Notes under the pieces: generated by a model
Seen by the model: only the letters and a program-made list of their open reading frames with translations
Database searches by the model: none
Told to the model about the DNA's origin: nothing
Program-made: the position numbers and the translations under genes
Assembly: GCA_003563255.1 (NCBI GenBank)
Contig: PWSL01000443.1
Location: 1-15,025, forward strand
Origin: Desulfonatronospira sp.
Lineage (GTDB): Bacteria; Desulfobacterota; Desulfovibrionia; Desulfovibrionales; Desulfonatronovibrionaceae
DNA: 15,025 nucleotides
Direction of reading: 5' to 3'
In this document: positions 1 through 8,154 of the stretch, piece after piece
Layout: every line of letters starts with the position of its first letter
Position numbering within the stretch: the first letter of the stretch is position 1

Positions 1-207
1 ATCTCTGATAATACAATAACCAAGCACTTCTACAAAATATATGCTGCTGAAATACTTGATAATCTCCAGAAGGCGGTTCTTTTCGATATCGCCCAAAGGC
101 AAGCCTGGCAGAGCAGTCCGGGATATCACATGATGGAAAAAGAGGTAGCTGAAATGAGAATAAAAGTCCAATATTTTGTCTGTCCCCAAGTGTTATATTT
201 TTACTAA
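1..207 (+). CDS. Possible 3' end of a truncated gene, product unknown
   Basis: Reading frame 1 is open from the first base of the window to a TAA at 205-207, giving 68 residues with no start at the left edge, so it would be the C-terminus of a gene beginning outside the window. The peptide is mixed in character (ISDNTITKHFYK near the start, EKEVAEMRIKVQYF near the end), with a mostly helical, charged look, no membrane segment and no motif I recognise. It converges on the minus-strand 91-aa gene ending at 254, leaving 46 bases between them. An open frame of this length can arise by chance in AT-rich DNA, so this is a weak call. It could also be a decayed gene remnant. Confidence 0.35.
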   Translation: MSDNTITKHFYKIYAAEILDNLQKAVLFDIAQRQAWQSSPGYHMMEKEVAEMRIKVQYFVCPQVLYFY

Positions 208-253
208 ACTGAAACTGGCCCACGGAATACACTGAAAAACACGGAATGCTTAC

Positions 254-529
254 TTACAGAGTAAATTCTTGCGGTTTTTGGGATTTTTCCACCAATTCTG
301 TAGACTTTGACAGGTTATGAATAAACTTATCCTTTTGATCGACTAAGACTCTGACATTATTGGGTAAAGCCAACACGTCTTTATCCTTGACTACTTTCCA
401 TCCATCATTTTCTGAAAAGCGCTTATCTTCAAGTATATAAGCAAGTGATCTTTCTGAGATAATTGTTATGACATTGTCAAACTGAATCAAATATTCATCA
501 TTATGTCTGGGATAAAGCTTAATATTCAT
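254..529 (-). CDS. Hypothetical 91-aa protein, third gene of the AT-rich HEPN operon
   Basis: Unrecognised small protein of 91 residues starting MNIKLYPRHNDEYLIQFDN. The start is supported by a GGAG seven bases upstream of the ATG. The gene lies 17 bases after the stop of the 165-aa gene on the same strand, so co-transcription is likely. The N-terminal two thirds alternates hydrophobic and polar residues as in a small beta-rich fold (YLIQF, VITII, VRVLV). The last 20 residues are polar and probably flexible (KSTELVEKSQKPQEF). There are no cysteines, no signal peptide and no membrane helix. It does not resemble the usual antitoxin DNA-binding folds (RHH, HTH, AbrB) by eye. Its place in a HEPN operon makes a partner or antitoxin role conceivable, but that is inference only. 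Confidence 0.7.
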   Translation of the reverse strand: MNIKLYPRHNDEYLIQFDNVITIISERSLAYILEDKRFSENDGWKVVKDKDVLALPNNVRVLVDQKDKFIHNLSKSTELVEKSQKPQEFTL

Positions 530-546
530 CTTGATTCTCCAAAATA

Positions 547-1044
547 TTACAAATACTGGTCTAAAATATTGTCTATTTTAATTTCGGAATTTAACCTGAA
601 CAGCGCTCCCAAGAAAATTCCGAGGCACTTTTTACATAAAGTTGAATTATAGATTATATGAATACATTTCTCATCCAGTACATTTACATGTGTATCATAT
701 ATATTTGATTCATAAATCAACTCGCCTATATCCGTAAATACAGTTTTATATTGGAAATTAGATGACATTTCAACCTCATCTTTGCAAAAATTATCAATTT
801 CATTCCAAAAATATGAAGAGTGTTGAGTTTTACTTATATCTTCAATTTTCTTTGCTATATCTTCAATAAACGATTTTATGAATATTTTTTTAGATATAAT
901 GCAGTTATGAACTTCAGAAAATTCTCCACAGATGGACTTACGAGAATTATAATGCAAAATATGCACTAAATAATTCTTTGACACACATAGCTCTATCTGA
1001 TTCTTCATTTTATTAGCTTCCAGAAATTCAACAACACTTTTCAT
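547..1044 (-). CDS. Hypothetical 165-aa protein translationally coupled to the HEPN gene
   Basis: Unrecognised protein of 165 residues. An open frame extends upstream to an ATG at 1110, but I chose the ATG at 1042-1044 for two reasons: it overlaps the stop of the preceding gene as ATGA, and GAGGAG lies eight bases before it. The longer version would overlap the HEPN gene by 70 bases. The protein starts MKSVVEFLEANKMKNQIEL. It has five cysteines, including a CKKC pair near residue 137, a lysine- and isoleucine-rich helical middle part (IKSFIEDIAKKIEDI), and a hydrophobic stretch just after CKKC (LGIFLGALF) that is short for a membrane helix. No nucleotidyltransferase signature (GS...DxD) is visible, although HEPN proteins of the HepT type often have such a partner. 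Codon use is AT-rich like its neighbours, unlike the kinase gene upstream. Function unknown. Confidence 0.72.
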   Translation of the reverse strand: MKSVVEFLEANKMKNQIELCVSKNYLVHILHYNSRKSICGEFSEVHNCIISKKIFIKSFIEDIAKKIEDISKTQHSSYFWNEIDNFCKDEVEMSSNFQYKTVFTDIGELIYESNIYDTHVNVLDEKCIHIIYNSTLCKKCLGIFLGALFRLNSEIKIDNILDQYL

Positions 1045-1388
1045 TGAGATATCTCCTCTAAGACATGCTTTAGCTCTTGCAAATTCCTCATAATCAAATA
1101 AAAAATGCAATCAAGCTTATAATTGTCAAAACTACTAATTGTATGATTTCGGACAAATAAATGCCTAAATCTGCGTAATTCATCGAATACTAAAACAATA
1201 TTTTCACTTAGCTCAAAATATTGTTTAGCTGCTTCCACTACATTTTTATGATAGCTTTTCACATTGTCTGAGCGTAGGGTTTTGCTGTCTATGTACTTTT
1301 CCAAAGATTCCTCAATGGAAATATAAAATCTGTGAAATAGCAAAGCTTTTCTGCAATCATCGTAACTTTCATAGCTGGTTGTCAACAT
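1041..1388 (-). CDS. HEPN-domain protein, HepT-like (possible toxin ribonuclease)
   Basis: A 115-residue, almost entirely helical protein. Residues 70-90 carry a segment resembling the signature of HepT-like HEPN proteins: ELRRFRHLFVRNH, where R75 and H82 fit the R-X4-6-H motif (here RX6H). A C-terminal amphipathic helix (IMRNLQELKHVLEEI) follows. HEPN domains are metal-independent RNases in toxin-antitoxin, abortive infection and CRISPR-associated systems. In the usual HepT family the segment reads more like RHxFRHxY, so the spacing here is slightly altered and activity cannot be assumed. The stop overlaps the start of the 165-aa gene as ATGA, which predicts coupled translation. The gene starts 61 bases after the histidine kinase stop; no clear Shine-Dalgarno precedes its ATG. 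Low GC compared with the kinase suggests horizontal acquisition. Family call is by eye. Confidence 0.6.
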   Translation of the reverse strand: MLTTSYESYDDCRKALLFHRFYISIEESLEKYIDSKTLRSDNVKSYHKNVVEAAKQYFELSENIVLVFDELRRFRHLFVRNHTISSFDNYKLDCIFYLIMRNLQELKHVLEEISQ

Positions 1389-1449
1389 TTTTAGTGACTA
1401 TATATATTCTATCAGCTGGTCACCACATGCTGAATAATAGTTGTCGCTG

Positions 1450-4400
1450 TCACTGCAGGTTACGAAGCAGTTCTTCAAACAAATCCCGGGCTGTATCATA
1501 TTCGAAATTATCCACCTTTTTCATGAACTCCTCCACCTTTTGTCCGCCCCCTCTGGCTTTCATATAGCTGCTGACTCTGCTCAGCAGTTCATACTCGATA
1601 AACTCGCTGTTATTTATGCCCTTGCTCAAGGCGTTTATATCCTCCTGGATGCCGGAAAAGTCGGTCTCCTGCAGCCGGGATGTTTCTTCATGCAGACCTG
1701 ACAGAGCCCCCATGGCCTCTTCCAGGGAGTCCTGCAGTTCCTGAAGCAAGTCCTCACGCACTGCAAGACCTTCTTTCAGGTCCTTATCGATTTTTGTGGC
1801 CGCTTCCTGAACGCGAAAAGCCCCCAGAGTCCCTGCAATTCCCTTGAGAGTGTGGGCCATGCGTCTGCCCTCTTCCGGGTCCTCCGCCCTGAGAAGAGAC
1901 AGACCGGGCAGGTATTCCTTGATGATGCTGTCTTTAAACCTGGACAACATCCTGCTGTAAAACACCTGGTCGCCATCAGCCCTGTGCAGTCCGGTTTTCA
2001 GGTCAAAACCCGGCAAGGCCTTTTCAGGACCAGCCCAGGCATCCTTTTGAGACTCAAGCTCACTGGGGACATTTTCCCCGGGTTCCAGCCACTGAGCCAG
2101 CACCCGGTAAAGTTCTTCACTGTCTATGGGCTTGCCCAGGTGGTCGTTCATTCCGGCCTCCCTGCTCTGGCGCACGTCATCCTGCATAACTGCCGCAGTC
2201 AAGGCAATGATGGGCAGGTCAGGCCGGCTTTTGCGGATTTCCCGGGCTGCATTATAGCCGTCCATAACCGGCATCTGAAGATCCATCAGGACCAGGTCCG
2301 GGTTATGGATGAAGACTTTTTCCACACCCTGGGCACCGTCTTCAGCGGTCACCACACTGGCACCTGTCTTTTCCAGAAAATTAAAGGCAACTTCAAGATT
2401 AATTTCGTTGTCTTCCACTAAAAGTATCGTTTTGCCCTTGAATGATGGGGCTTTGAAGATATATCCGGTTCTGGGCTGGATACTTTCCCTGTCCGCCCGG
2501 ATCATGGCATCAAAAAGAGAAGATGCCGTCACAGGCTTGGAAAGAAAATCCGCGACCAGCCCCTCATCAATCTGAATCTCATCCCTGTTGTAGGCGCTCA
2601 ACATCAGGATAGTGGGCGATGTAGCAGCCAACCGGCCCTTTCTTTTAAGGTCCTGTATCCTCCTGCTGGTCTCCAGGCCGTCCATTTCAGGCATATTCCA
2701 GTCCATAAGGATAAAATCATAGGGCCGTCCCTTGTCTTCGGCTTCCAGCATAAGCTTCAGGGCTTCCTGTCCGCTTGCGGCTTCAACAACATGAAAGAGG
2801 CAGCTTTCCAGTATTTCACTGATAATCTTCCGTGCACCGTGGTGATCATCCACAACCAGTACTTTTTTTCCAGCATATTCCTGACATTCATTTTCATCAA
2901 TGATATCCTGGTCCAACGACAGGTTCAAATTAAAATAGAAACTGCTGCCTCCGCCCTGCGTAGAGGTAAACCCGAGGTTTCCTCCCATTATTTCCACCAG
3001 CTTGCGGCTAATGACCAAACCCAGTCCGGTACCGCCGTACTTGCGTGTGGTGGATGTATCCCCCTGAGAGAAAGACTGGAAAAGATGCTTCTGCTGAGTC
3101 TCATCCATGCCGATGCCGGTATCTTTGACTGCAAAACACAGCTCAGCCCTGTCCCCTTGCAGGGATTCGAGTGAAATATCCAGTTCCACGCTACCCTTTT
3201 CGGTAAACTTCATGGCGTTGCTGGTAAGGTTGGTCAAAACCTGGCCCAGGCGCAGGGAATCCCCCACAAGCCTTTTAGGAACATCCGGATCCACCCGCAG
3301 AAGCAGTTCCAGGCCTTTGGCAGAAGCTGCAGAACCAAAAAGGGCTACCACCTGATCCAGAAGTTCATCCAGATGAAAACTCCTTTCTTCCAGCTCAAGC
3401 CTGCCGGCCTCTATCTTGGAGTAATCCAGAATGTCGTTGATTATTCCCAGCAGCATTCTTGAAGAATTATGTATCTTCAGCAGGTAGTCCTGCTGCTTTT
3501 CGCTCAGTTCCGTCTGCAGTAAAAGCTGGCTCAGGCCTATGACGGCATTCATAGGGGTGCGGATCTCGTGGCTCATATTGGCTAGAAACTCACCCTTGGC
3601 CCGGCTGGCGGACTTCGCCGCATCCATGGCCTGCTGCATGGCCTCCCTGGCCCTTACCTCCTCGGTAATATCCAGCCCTGCCCCCCGGTAGCCTACCAGG
3701 CACCCATCCTGGTCAAACATGGGCACACCAGTTACCCGCTGGCAGATAACACCGCCGTCAGGCAACAGCGACCTGTGCTCCAGGTTTGAAAAGGATTCAC
3801 CTTTTTTTGCCTTGTCCAGAAAATAGTTTACCACCTTTTCCTGCTCTTCCCGGGGGATAAAATCAAAGGGTGAGCTGCCAATGATTTCATCCAGGGGCCT
3901 TTTCAGCACCTGAGATATTCTTTCAGTGGCGAATGTGTAAACACCGTCCACATTATTTTCCCAGATATACTCTCCAGCGGCCTCGGCTACGTCCTTGAAG
4001 CGCTGCTCACTGTATCGAAGGGCCTCTTCAGTCTGGATACGATCGGTGATATCCCTGGCAGCTGAATAAATCAGGCTTCCATGTGCATGGGAGCGCCACT
4101 CTATATAGCGGTAACCTCCGTCACTGCAGCGGTAACGGTTTACAAAATTCAGGACACTCTCTCCTTTGTCCAGGCTGGAAATGGCTTCCAGGGTTTTATC
4201 CATATCCTCTGGATGCACAAAATCCAGAAATTTTCTGTTTTCCAGCTCAGAGGGGATATACCCGAGGATCTCGCCCCAGGCCTTGTTGAGTTTGATGAAC
4301 CTGCCTTCCAGGTCGGCTATGCACAAAAGATCAAGAGATACATGAAAAAAACCTTCCAACTCTCTAGTCTTGCCTTCAAGCTCTTTTTGTGTATTTTTCT

Positions 4401-5142
4401 GCAGGGAAATATCCGCTATAAATCCATGCCAGACCACTGTTCCTTCTTCTGTTTTGTGGGGGGAGGCTCTTCCCAGAAGCCATTTTTCCTCTCCACGGGC
4501 AAGTACAACCCTGTACTCGGCGGTCCAGGGAGTAAGACTGTGTGCCGACTCCAGGATAGAATCCAGAACTCTTTCACTGTCTTCAGGATGAAGAAGTTCA
4601 AAAACAGGCGAAGCATCCTCCCTCACCTCTTCAGGCTCAATCCCATAAACCTGGCGGATACCTTCGCTGGCGTAGGGAAAAGAAAACTTACCCTGTGGAG
4701 TCAGCTTGAACTGATATACTACACCCGGGACCTGTGAAGATATTTTTACAAGACGATCATAAAGCTCTCCTGCCTGCCTTTCGGCTTCTTTGGTCTGGGT
4801 TATATCCCTGAAAAAGGCCAGAAAAACCTGTTTTTCTTCTAGTGCAGCCAGTTTTACAGTTACCAGAACGTTTTTTATGGAACCGTCCCTGGCTTTGTGC
4901 AGGGTCTCAAAGTCATCACGGCCTGTTTCAAGGATTTTAAAAATGTGTGCCCGAGTCTGTTCCGGAGTTTCCAGGGCCTCATAATCGCTTATTCTAAGAC
5001 CGAGAAATTCTTCCCGGGTATAGCCCAGGTTTTCATGGGCGGCCTGGTTGAAATCGATGGGAAGAGCAGTCTCAGGATCGATGAGCACAATTCCGTCCGG
5101 GGAAAGATCAAAGATTTCCTTGTAAATCGTGGTAGTGACCAT
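1450..5142 (-). CDS. Soluble hybrid sensor histidine kinase: PAS x4, HisKA, HATPase, REC x2, HPt
   Basis: A 1230-residue phosphorelay protein without membrane segments, so probably cytoplasmic. Four PAS domains span about residues 5-115, 130-248, 262-368 and 378-495. HisKA has the phospho-acceptor H525 in SHEIRTPMN. The HATPase has an N-box around N638/N642, DTGIG at 674 and GGTGLGL at 703. Receiver 1 has D765/D766, phospho-site D814 and K869. Receiver 2 has E910/D911, phospho-site D954, T982 and K1004. The C-terminal HPt has H1097 in AHTLKG. All key residues for autophosphorylation and a His-Asp-His relay are present, so the output is probably a separate response regulator not in this window. 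The ATG at 5142 is preceded by AAGAAGG seven bases upstream. The gene lies downstream of merR, separated by a palindromic repeat. The ligand is unknown; PAS domains may bind haem, flavin or small molecules. Confidence 0.95.
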   Translation of the reverse strand: MVTTTIYKEIFDLSPDGIVLIDPETALPIDFNQAAHENLGYTREEFLGLRISDYEALETPEQTRAHIFKILETGRDDFETLHKARDGSIKNVLVTVKLAALEEKQVFLAFFRDITQTKEAERQAGELYDRLVKISSQVPGVVYQFKLTPQGKFSFPYASEGIRQVYGIEPEEVREDASPVFELLHPEDSERVLDSILESAHSLTPWTAEYRVVLARGEEKWLLGRASPHKTEEGTVVWHGFIADISLQKNTQKELEGKTRELEGFFHVSLDLLCIADLEGRFIKLNKAWGEILGYIPSELENRKFLDFVHPEDMDKTLEAISSLDKGESVLNFVNRYRCSDGGYRYIEWRSHAHGSLIYSAARDITDRIQTEEALRYSEQRFKDVAEAAGEYIWENNVDGVYTFATERISQVLKRPLDEIIGSSPFDFIPREEQEKVVNYFLDKAKKGESFSNLEHRSLLPDGGVICQRVTGVPMFDQDGCLVGYRGAGLDITEEVRAREAMQQAMDAAKSASRAKGEFLANMSHEIRTPMNAVIGLSQLLLQTELSEKQQDYLLKIHNSSRMLLGIINDILDYSKIEAGRLELEERSFHLDELLDQVVALFGSAASAKGLELLLRVDPDVPKRLVGDSLRLGQVLTNLTSNAMKFTEKGSVELDISLESLQGDRAELCFAVKDTGIGMDETQQKHLFQSFSQGDTSTTRKYGGTGLGLVISRKLVEIMGGNLGFTSTQGGGSSFYFNLNLSLDQDIIDENECQEYAGKKVLVVDDHHGARKIISEILESCLFHVVEAASGQEALKLMLEAEDKGRPYDFILMDWNMPEMDGLETSRRIQDLKRKGRLAATSPTILMLSAYNRDEIQIDEGLVADFLSKPVTASSLFDAMIRADRESIQPRTGYIFKAPSFKGKTILLVEDNEINLEVAFNFLEKTGASVVTAEDGAQGVEKVFIHNPDLVLMDLQMPVMDGYNAAREIRKSRPDLPIIALTAAVMQDDVRQSREAGMNDHLGKPIDSEELYRVLAQWLEPGENVPSELESQKDAWAGPEKALPGFDLKTGLHRADGDQVFYSRMLSRFKDSIIKEYLPGLSLLRAEDPEEGRRMAHTLKGIAGTLGAFRVQEAATKIDKDLKEGLAVREDLLQELQDSLEEAMGALSGLHEETSRLQETDFSGIQEDINALSKGINNSEFIEYELLSRVSSYMKARGGGQKVEEFMKKVDNFEYDTARDLFEELLRNLQ

Positions 5143-5163
5143 TGATTCGCCTTCTTTTGCATA

Positions 5164-5179
5164 TTGACCGGCCAGTCAA
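5164..5179. promoter_or_regulatory. Near-palindrome upstream of the kinase gene, possible operator
   Basis: TTGAC-CGGCCA-GTCAA is an inverted repeat with one central mismatch, 22 bases upstream of the kinase ATG. On the minus strand it contains TTGACT, which resembles a -35 box, but I see no convincing -10 at the right distance. It could be an operator or simply chance. Confidence 0.25.
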
Positions 5180-5185
5180 AAGTTA

Positions 5186-5365
5186 TTCCGTAACACTACA
5201 GCGAAACTTATAAAATACAGTATGGTATCTCAATTGGGGACAGGCACCCCCGCACTTATTTTTATTACAAATGATCTTGGTTTTATTGGAAAAAATAAGT
5301 GCGGGGAGAGCCAGTCCCCGGAGGTCAATAAATAAGTTTCGCTGTAGTGCTGAACTGTTACGGAA
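5186..5365. repeat. Palindromic element A: nested inverted repeats with central hairpin
   Basis: This element fills the gap between merR and the kinase. Its outermost arms are TTCCGTAACA (5186-5195) and TGTTACGGAA (5356-5365). Inside them are CACTACAGCGAAACTTAT (5194-5211) and its reverse complement (5332-5349). Innermost is a long hairpin from GGGGAC at 5236 to GTCCCC at 5319, with stem CCCCGCACTTATTTTT pairing to AAAAATAAGTGCGGGG. The right outer arm carries about seven extra bases (around CTGAACT), so the outer palindrome is not perfect. The arms and hairpin are shared with element B at 8273-8415, in inverted orientation. Layout and palindromy are those of a MITE or REP/BIME-like element; no transposase is in the window. 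Confidence 0.9.
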
Positions 5366-5385
5366 ATATATTTCATGGCAGCAAT

Positions 5386-5709
5386 TCATGACTTCAGGAT
5401 ATTCTTTATCTGTTGCAGTTCATCTTTAATGCTTTGGAGGATCCCGGCCATGCGGGCTTCTTCTGCCAGGCGCATCTTTGCACCTTCGATGGTAAGCCTG
5501 TCCTTATATAGAAGTTGTTTTATACGGGATAGTATCTTGATATGCTCAGGAGTGTAAAGGCGCTGGCCTTTGGGAGTGCGCAAGGGCCGCAACTGAGGAA
5601 ATTCGCTCTCCCAGAATCGCAGAACGTATGGTTCAAGTTCCAGTAGTTCGGCGGCCTGGCCGATTTTGAGGTTTTCTTTTTCCGCTGGCATGGAATACAG
5701 ATTAACCAT
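5386..5709 (-). CDS. MerR-family DNA-binding regulator, short form
   Basis: A 107-residue protein with a MerR-type winged helix-turn-helix. The HTH covers about residues 14-35 (KIGQAAELLELEPYVLRFWE) and the wing carries RTPKGQRLYT at 44-53. The C-terminus (81-107) is a short coiled-coil helix likely to dimerise. There is no separate effector-binding domain, so it probably does not sense a metal or drug as classical MerR proteins do. It lies 13 bases after the pheT stop and so appears to be the last gene of the pheST transcript; a small MerR-like gene after pheT is, from memory, common in Desulfovibrio relatives. The ATG at 5709 has only a GAGG placed very close; M7 (ATG at 5691) is an alternative start. 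Target genes are unknown. Confidence 0.88.
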   Translation of the reverse strand: MVNLYSMPAEKENLKIGQAAELLELEPYVLRFWESEFPQLRPLRTPKGQRLYTPEHIKILSRIKQLLYKDRLTIEGAKMRLAEEARMAGILQSIKDELQQIKNILKS

Positions 5710-5722
5710 GCCTCAATAAAAA

Positions 5723-8119
5723 TCAAGGAAATCCCACGGGTAGCTTTTTCAGGAGCAGGTCAACCATTTTTTGCTGCTCCCTGTCCACCTCGCTGTCCTT
5801 GAGGGTTCTGTCGGGATGGCGGTAAGTCAGGCGCAGGGTAAATTTTTTCTCCTGCTGCTCCTGGGGAAGGTACATATCCACCAGGGATACGTCTTCGAGT
5901 ATGGCCACACCGGCATTCTCCACCACCTCCAGCACCTGTTGATACCCCAGTTCCAGGGGAGCGACTACGGTCATATCCCTTTTGACCACCGGGAACCTGG
6001 GCAGGGCCTGAAACTGGGGCTTTACCCCGGAGCATAACTCATGCAGCTTATCCAGGTCCAGATCGGCAAACCAGATATCCTTCCTGGCCTTGTATACCCT
6101 GGACTGTTCCGGACGCACCCGGCCCAGCAGGCCAATTTCTTTTCTATGGTACACGCACCGCACGGCTGGCTCCAGATACGAATGGTTCTCCTGCAGAACA
6201 AAGTGGCCCTCAAAGCTTCCAAAGGACTGCAGCAGATTTTCAACCAGGCCCTTTAAATCATAAAAATCCACGTCATCCTGGGGGTAGGGCCAGTGGCCGC
6301 GGTGCCTGCGCCCATAGAGCATCAGGGCCAGGCGGTTATTTTCCCGCACCCCGGTCTCGGAGGTCTGGTCCTGCACAAAACTGCGGGCCGTTTCAAAAAG
6401 CCTGAGCCTGGTATTGCCCTGGCCCAGATTATGCTTAAGGGTATACAACAGGCCCGGGAGCAGGTGAGAGCGCATCACGTCCTGCTCTTCACTAAGGGGA
6501 TTGAAGACCCTTACCCTGCCTTCCAGTGGAATTCCCAGAAAATCCAGATCAGTCATGCCCACAAAGCTGTAGTTGATGGTTTCCTGCAGACCGAGGCCCC
6601 TGGCCCACTGTTTTATGCTGTCTAAAAACTCATATTCGTGGTCAGCCTCTCCCTGTTCCAGGGACTTCTGCACTTTCGGCAGATGTTCCGGAGTTTTGTC
6701 CAACCCGTATACCCGTCCGATTTCCTCTATAAGATCCACTTCCCGGGTAATGTCGGGGCGGTAGGTGGGAACTGTCACCTGCATTGTTCCACTCTCTTCC
6801 TGGATCTGACAGCCCAGAGAAGTCAAAACCCGACGGCAGTATTCCTGGTCCACGTCCAGGGCCAGCAGACTGTTGGCACGCTCCCTGCGAAAACCCACCT
6901 GCAGGGGCTTGCAGGGTCTTGGCTCGGATTTAGCCACCCCCTTGTAAACCCTGCCGCAGCCCAGTTCAGACATTAGTTGCGCTGCCCGGTCCAGGGCAAA
7001 AGGAGCCCCGGCCTGGTCCACGCCACGCTCAAAACGGAAAGAAGACTCGCTGTGCAGGCCCAGTCTTCTGGCGGTCTGTCTGATGTTCAGGGGATTGAAT
7101 ACGGCGCACTCCAGCAGGACCTCGGAACTCCTGTCATTTATCTCGGTGTTGGCCCCGCCCATGACTCCTGCCAGGGCCACGGGCTTTCGGGTGTCCCTGA
7201 TGAGAAGATCCCGGTCATTTAACTCCCTTTCCTGGTTGTCCAGAGTAGTGAACCTGGATCCAGAATGCGCCCGGGCCACCCTGATCCAGTCCCCTTCCAG
7301 GAGTGTGCGGTCAAAGGCGTGCAGGGGATGTCCAAGCTCCAGCATGATATAGTTGGTTACGTCCACGATGTTGTTGATGGGTCTGACTCCTACGGCCATG
7401 AGGCGATGACGCATCCAGGCCGGGCCAGGCCTGATGTGGCACCCGGAAATTATTCGGGCCTGATACAGGGGACACCCGGCTGGATCTTCAATCTCGATTT
7501 GAACTTCGTCTGTACAATCCCTGTCACCGTCTTCATACAGATTCAGAACCGGCATGTTAAGCGGAAGGTCAAACAGGGCGGCTACTTCCCTGGCCAGCCC
7601 CAGAACGCTCAAGCAGTCCGGCCTGTTGGGGGTAACCCCGATATCCAGGACGAATTCTTCCAGGCCCAGGGCATAGCTGAGCCCTGTGCCTGGCTTAATG
7701 CCGTCATTCAAAACCATTATGCCGGCTGAGTCTTGGCCTAGTTCCAGTTCTGTCTCGGAGCAGATCATTCCCTGTGAGGTCTCCCCCCTGATGCGGGTTT
7801 TGCGGATTTCCTGACCGCCGGGCAGCTTTGTGCCTTCCAGTGCCACGGCCACGTTTTGCCCTGCCTCAACGTTGGGAGCCCCGCACACTATATTCAGGCT
7901 GTCCGGACCGCCTACGTTCACGCTGCAAAGAGACAGCTTGTCCGCTCCGGGATGCTGTCTTTTTTCTATCACCCGGCCCACCACCAGGGGCGAAAGATGC
8001 GGGAAAGGCCTGATGATCTCTTCCACCTCCAGGCCTACCATGGTCAGCCTGTGGGACAGTTCGTCGATGCTGCCTTTATATGGAGTAAACTCCCGCAGCC
8101 AGGATAAACTTAAAAGCAT
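5723..8119 (-). CDS. pheT: Phenylalanyl-tRNA synthetase beta subunit
   Basis: A 798-residue protein of normal bacterial PheT length, which with PheS forms the (alpha-beta)2 enzyme charging tRNA-Phe in the cytoplasm. An EMAP/OB-type tRNA-binding domain covers about residues 40-150 (VVGRVIEKRQHPGADKLS, then GAPNV and SQGMICSE). The B3/B4 editing module lies at about 215-385 (NNIVDVTNYIMLELGHPLHAFD, ALAGVMGG). A B5 domain lies at about 405-485 (VPTYRPDITREVDLIEEIGR). The catalytic-like core ends at about 690, followed by the C-terminal FDX-ACB anticodon-binding fold (FPVVKRDMTVV to RHPDRTLKD). The start ATG has AAGGA eight bases upstream. Unusually, 373 bases separate pheT from pheS; that gap is filled by two repeats. 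It ends 13 bases before merR. Confidence 0.98.
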   Translation of the reverse strand: MLLSLSWLREFTPYKGSIDELSHRLTMVGLEVEEIIRPFPHLSPLVVGRVIEKRQHPGADKLSLCSVNVGGPDSLNIVCGAPNVEAGQNVAVALEGTKLPGGQEIRKTRIRGETSQGMICSETELELGQDSAGIMVLNDGIKPGTGLSYALGLEEFVLDIGVTPNRPDCLSVLGLAREVAALFDLPLNMPVLNLYEDGDRDCTDEVQIEIEDPAGCPLYQARIISGCHIRPGPAWMRHRLMAVGVRPINNIVDVTNYIMLELGHPLHAFDRTLLEGDWIRVARAHSGSRFTTLDNQERELNDRDLLIRDTRKPVALAGVMGGANTEINDRSSEVLLECAVFNPLNIRQTARRLGLHSESSFRFERGVDQAGAPFALDRAAQLMSELGCGRVYKGVAKSEPRPCKPLQVGFRRERANSLLALDVDQEYCRRVLTSLGCQIQEESGTMQVTVPTYRPDITREVDLIEEIGRVYGLDKTPEHLPKVQKSLEQGEADHEYEFLDSIKQWARGLGLQETINYSFVGMTDLDFLGIPLEGRVRVFNPLSEEQDVMRSHLLPGLLYTLKHNLGQGNTRLRLFETARSFVQDQTSETGVRENNRLALMLYGRRHRGHWPYPQDDVDFYDLKGLVENLLQSFGSFEGHFVLQENHSYLEPAVRCVYHRKEIGLLGRVRPEQSRVYKARKDIWFADLDLDKLHELCSGVKPQFQALPRFPVVKRDMTVVAPLELGYQQVLEVVENAGVAILEDVSLVDMYLPQEQQEKKFTLRLTYRHPDRTLKDSEVDREQQKMVDLLLKKLPVGFP

Positions 8120-8154
8120 CTGCTGGATCCTTGAAAATGAATGTTAGTGGCTTT

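Noticed and set aside
1045..1110. N-terminal extension of the 165-aa protein to an ATG at 1110
   Set aside because: It would overlap the HEPN gene by 70 bases; the internal ATG has a good GAGGAG and an ATGA overlap.
1852..2421. 189-codon plus-strand open frame inside the kinase gene
   Set aside because: Lies wholly opposite the receiver and HPt coding region of a clearly real gene; a shadow of its codon structure.
4081..4737. 218-codon plus-strand open frame inside the kinase gene
   Set aside because: Antisense to the PAS domains, with no recognisable domain or ribosome-binding site.
5143..5163. Sigma-70 promoter directly upstream of the kinase
   Set aside because: A TTGACT is present on the minus strand, but no acceptable -10 lies 16-18 bases from it.
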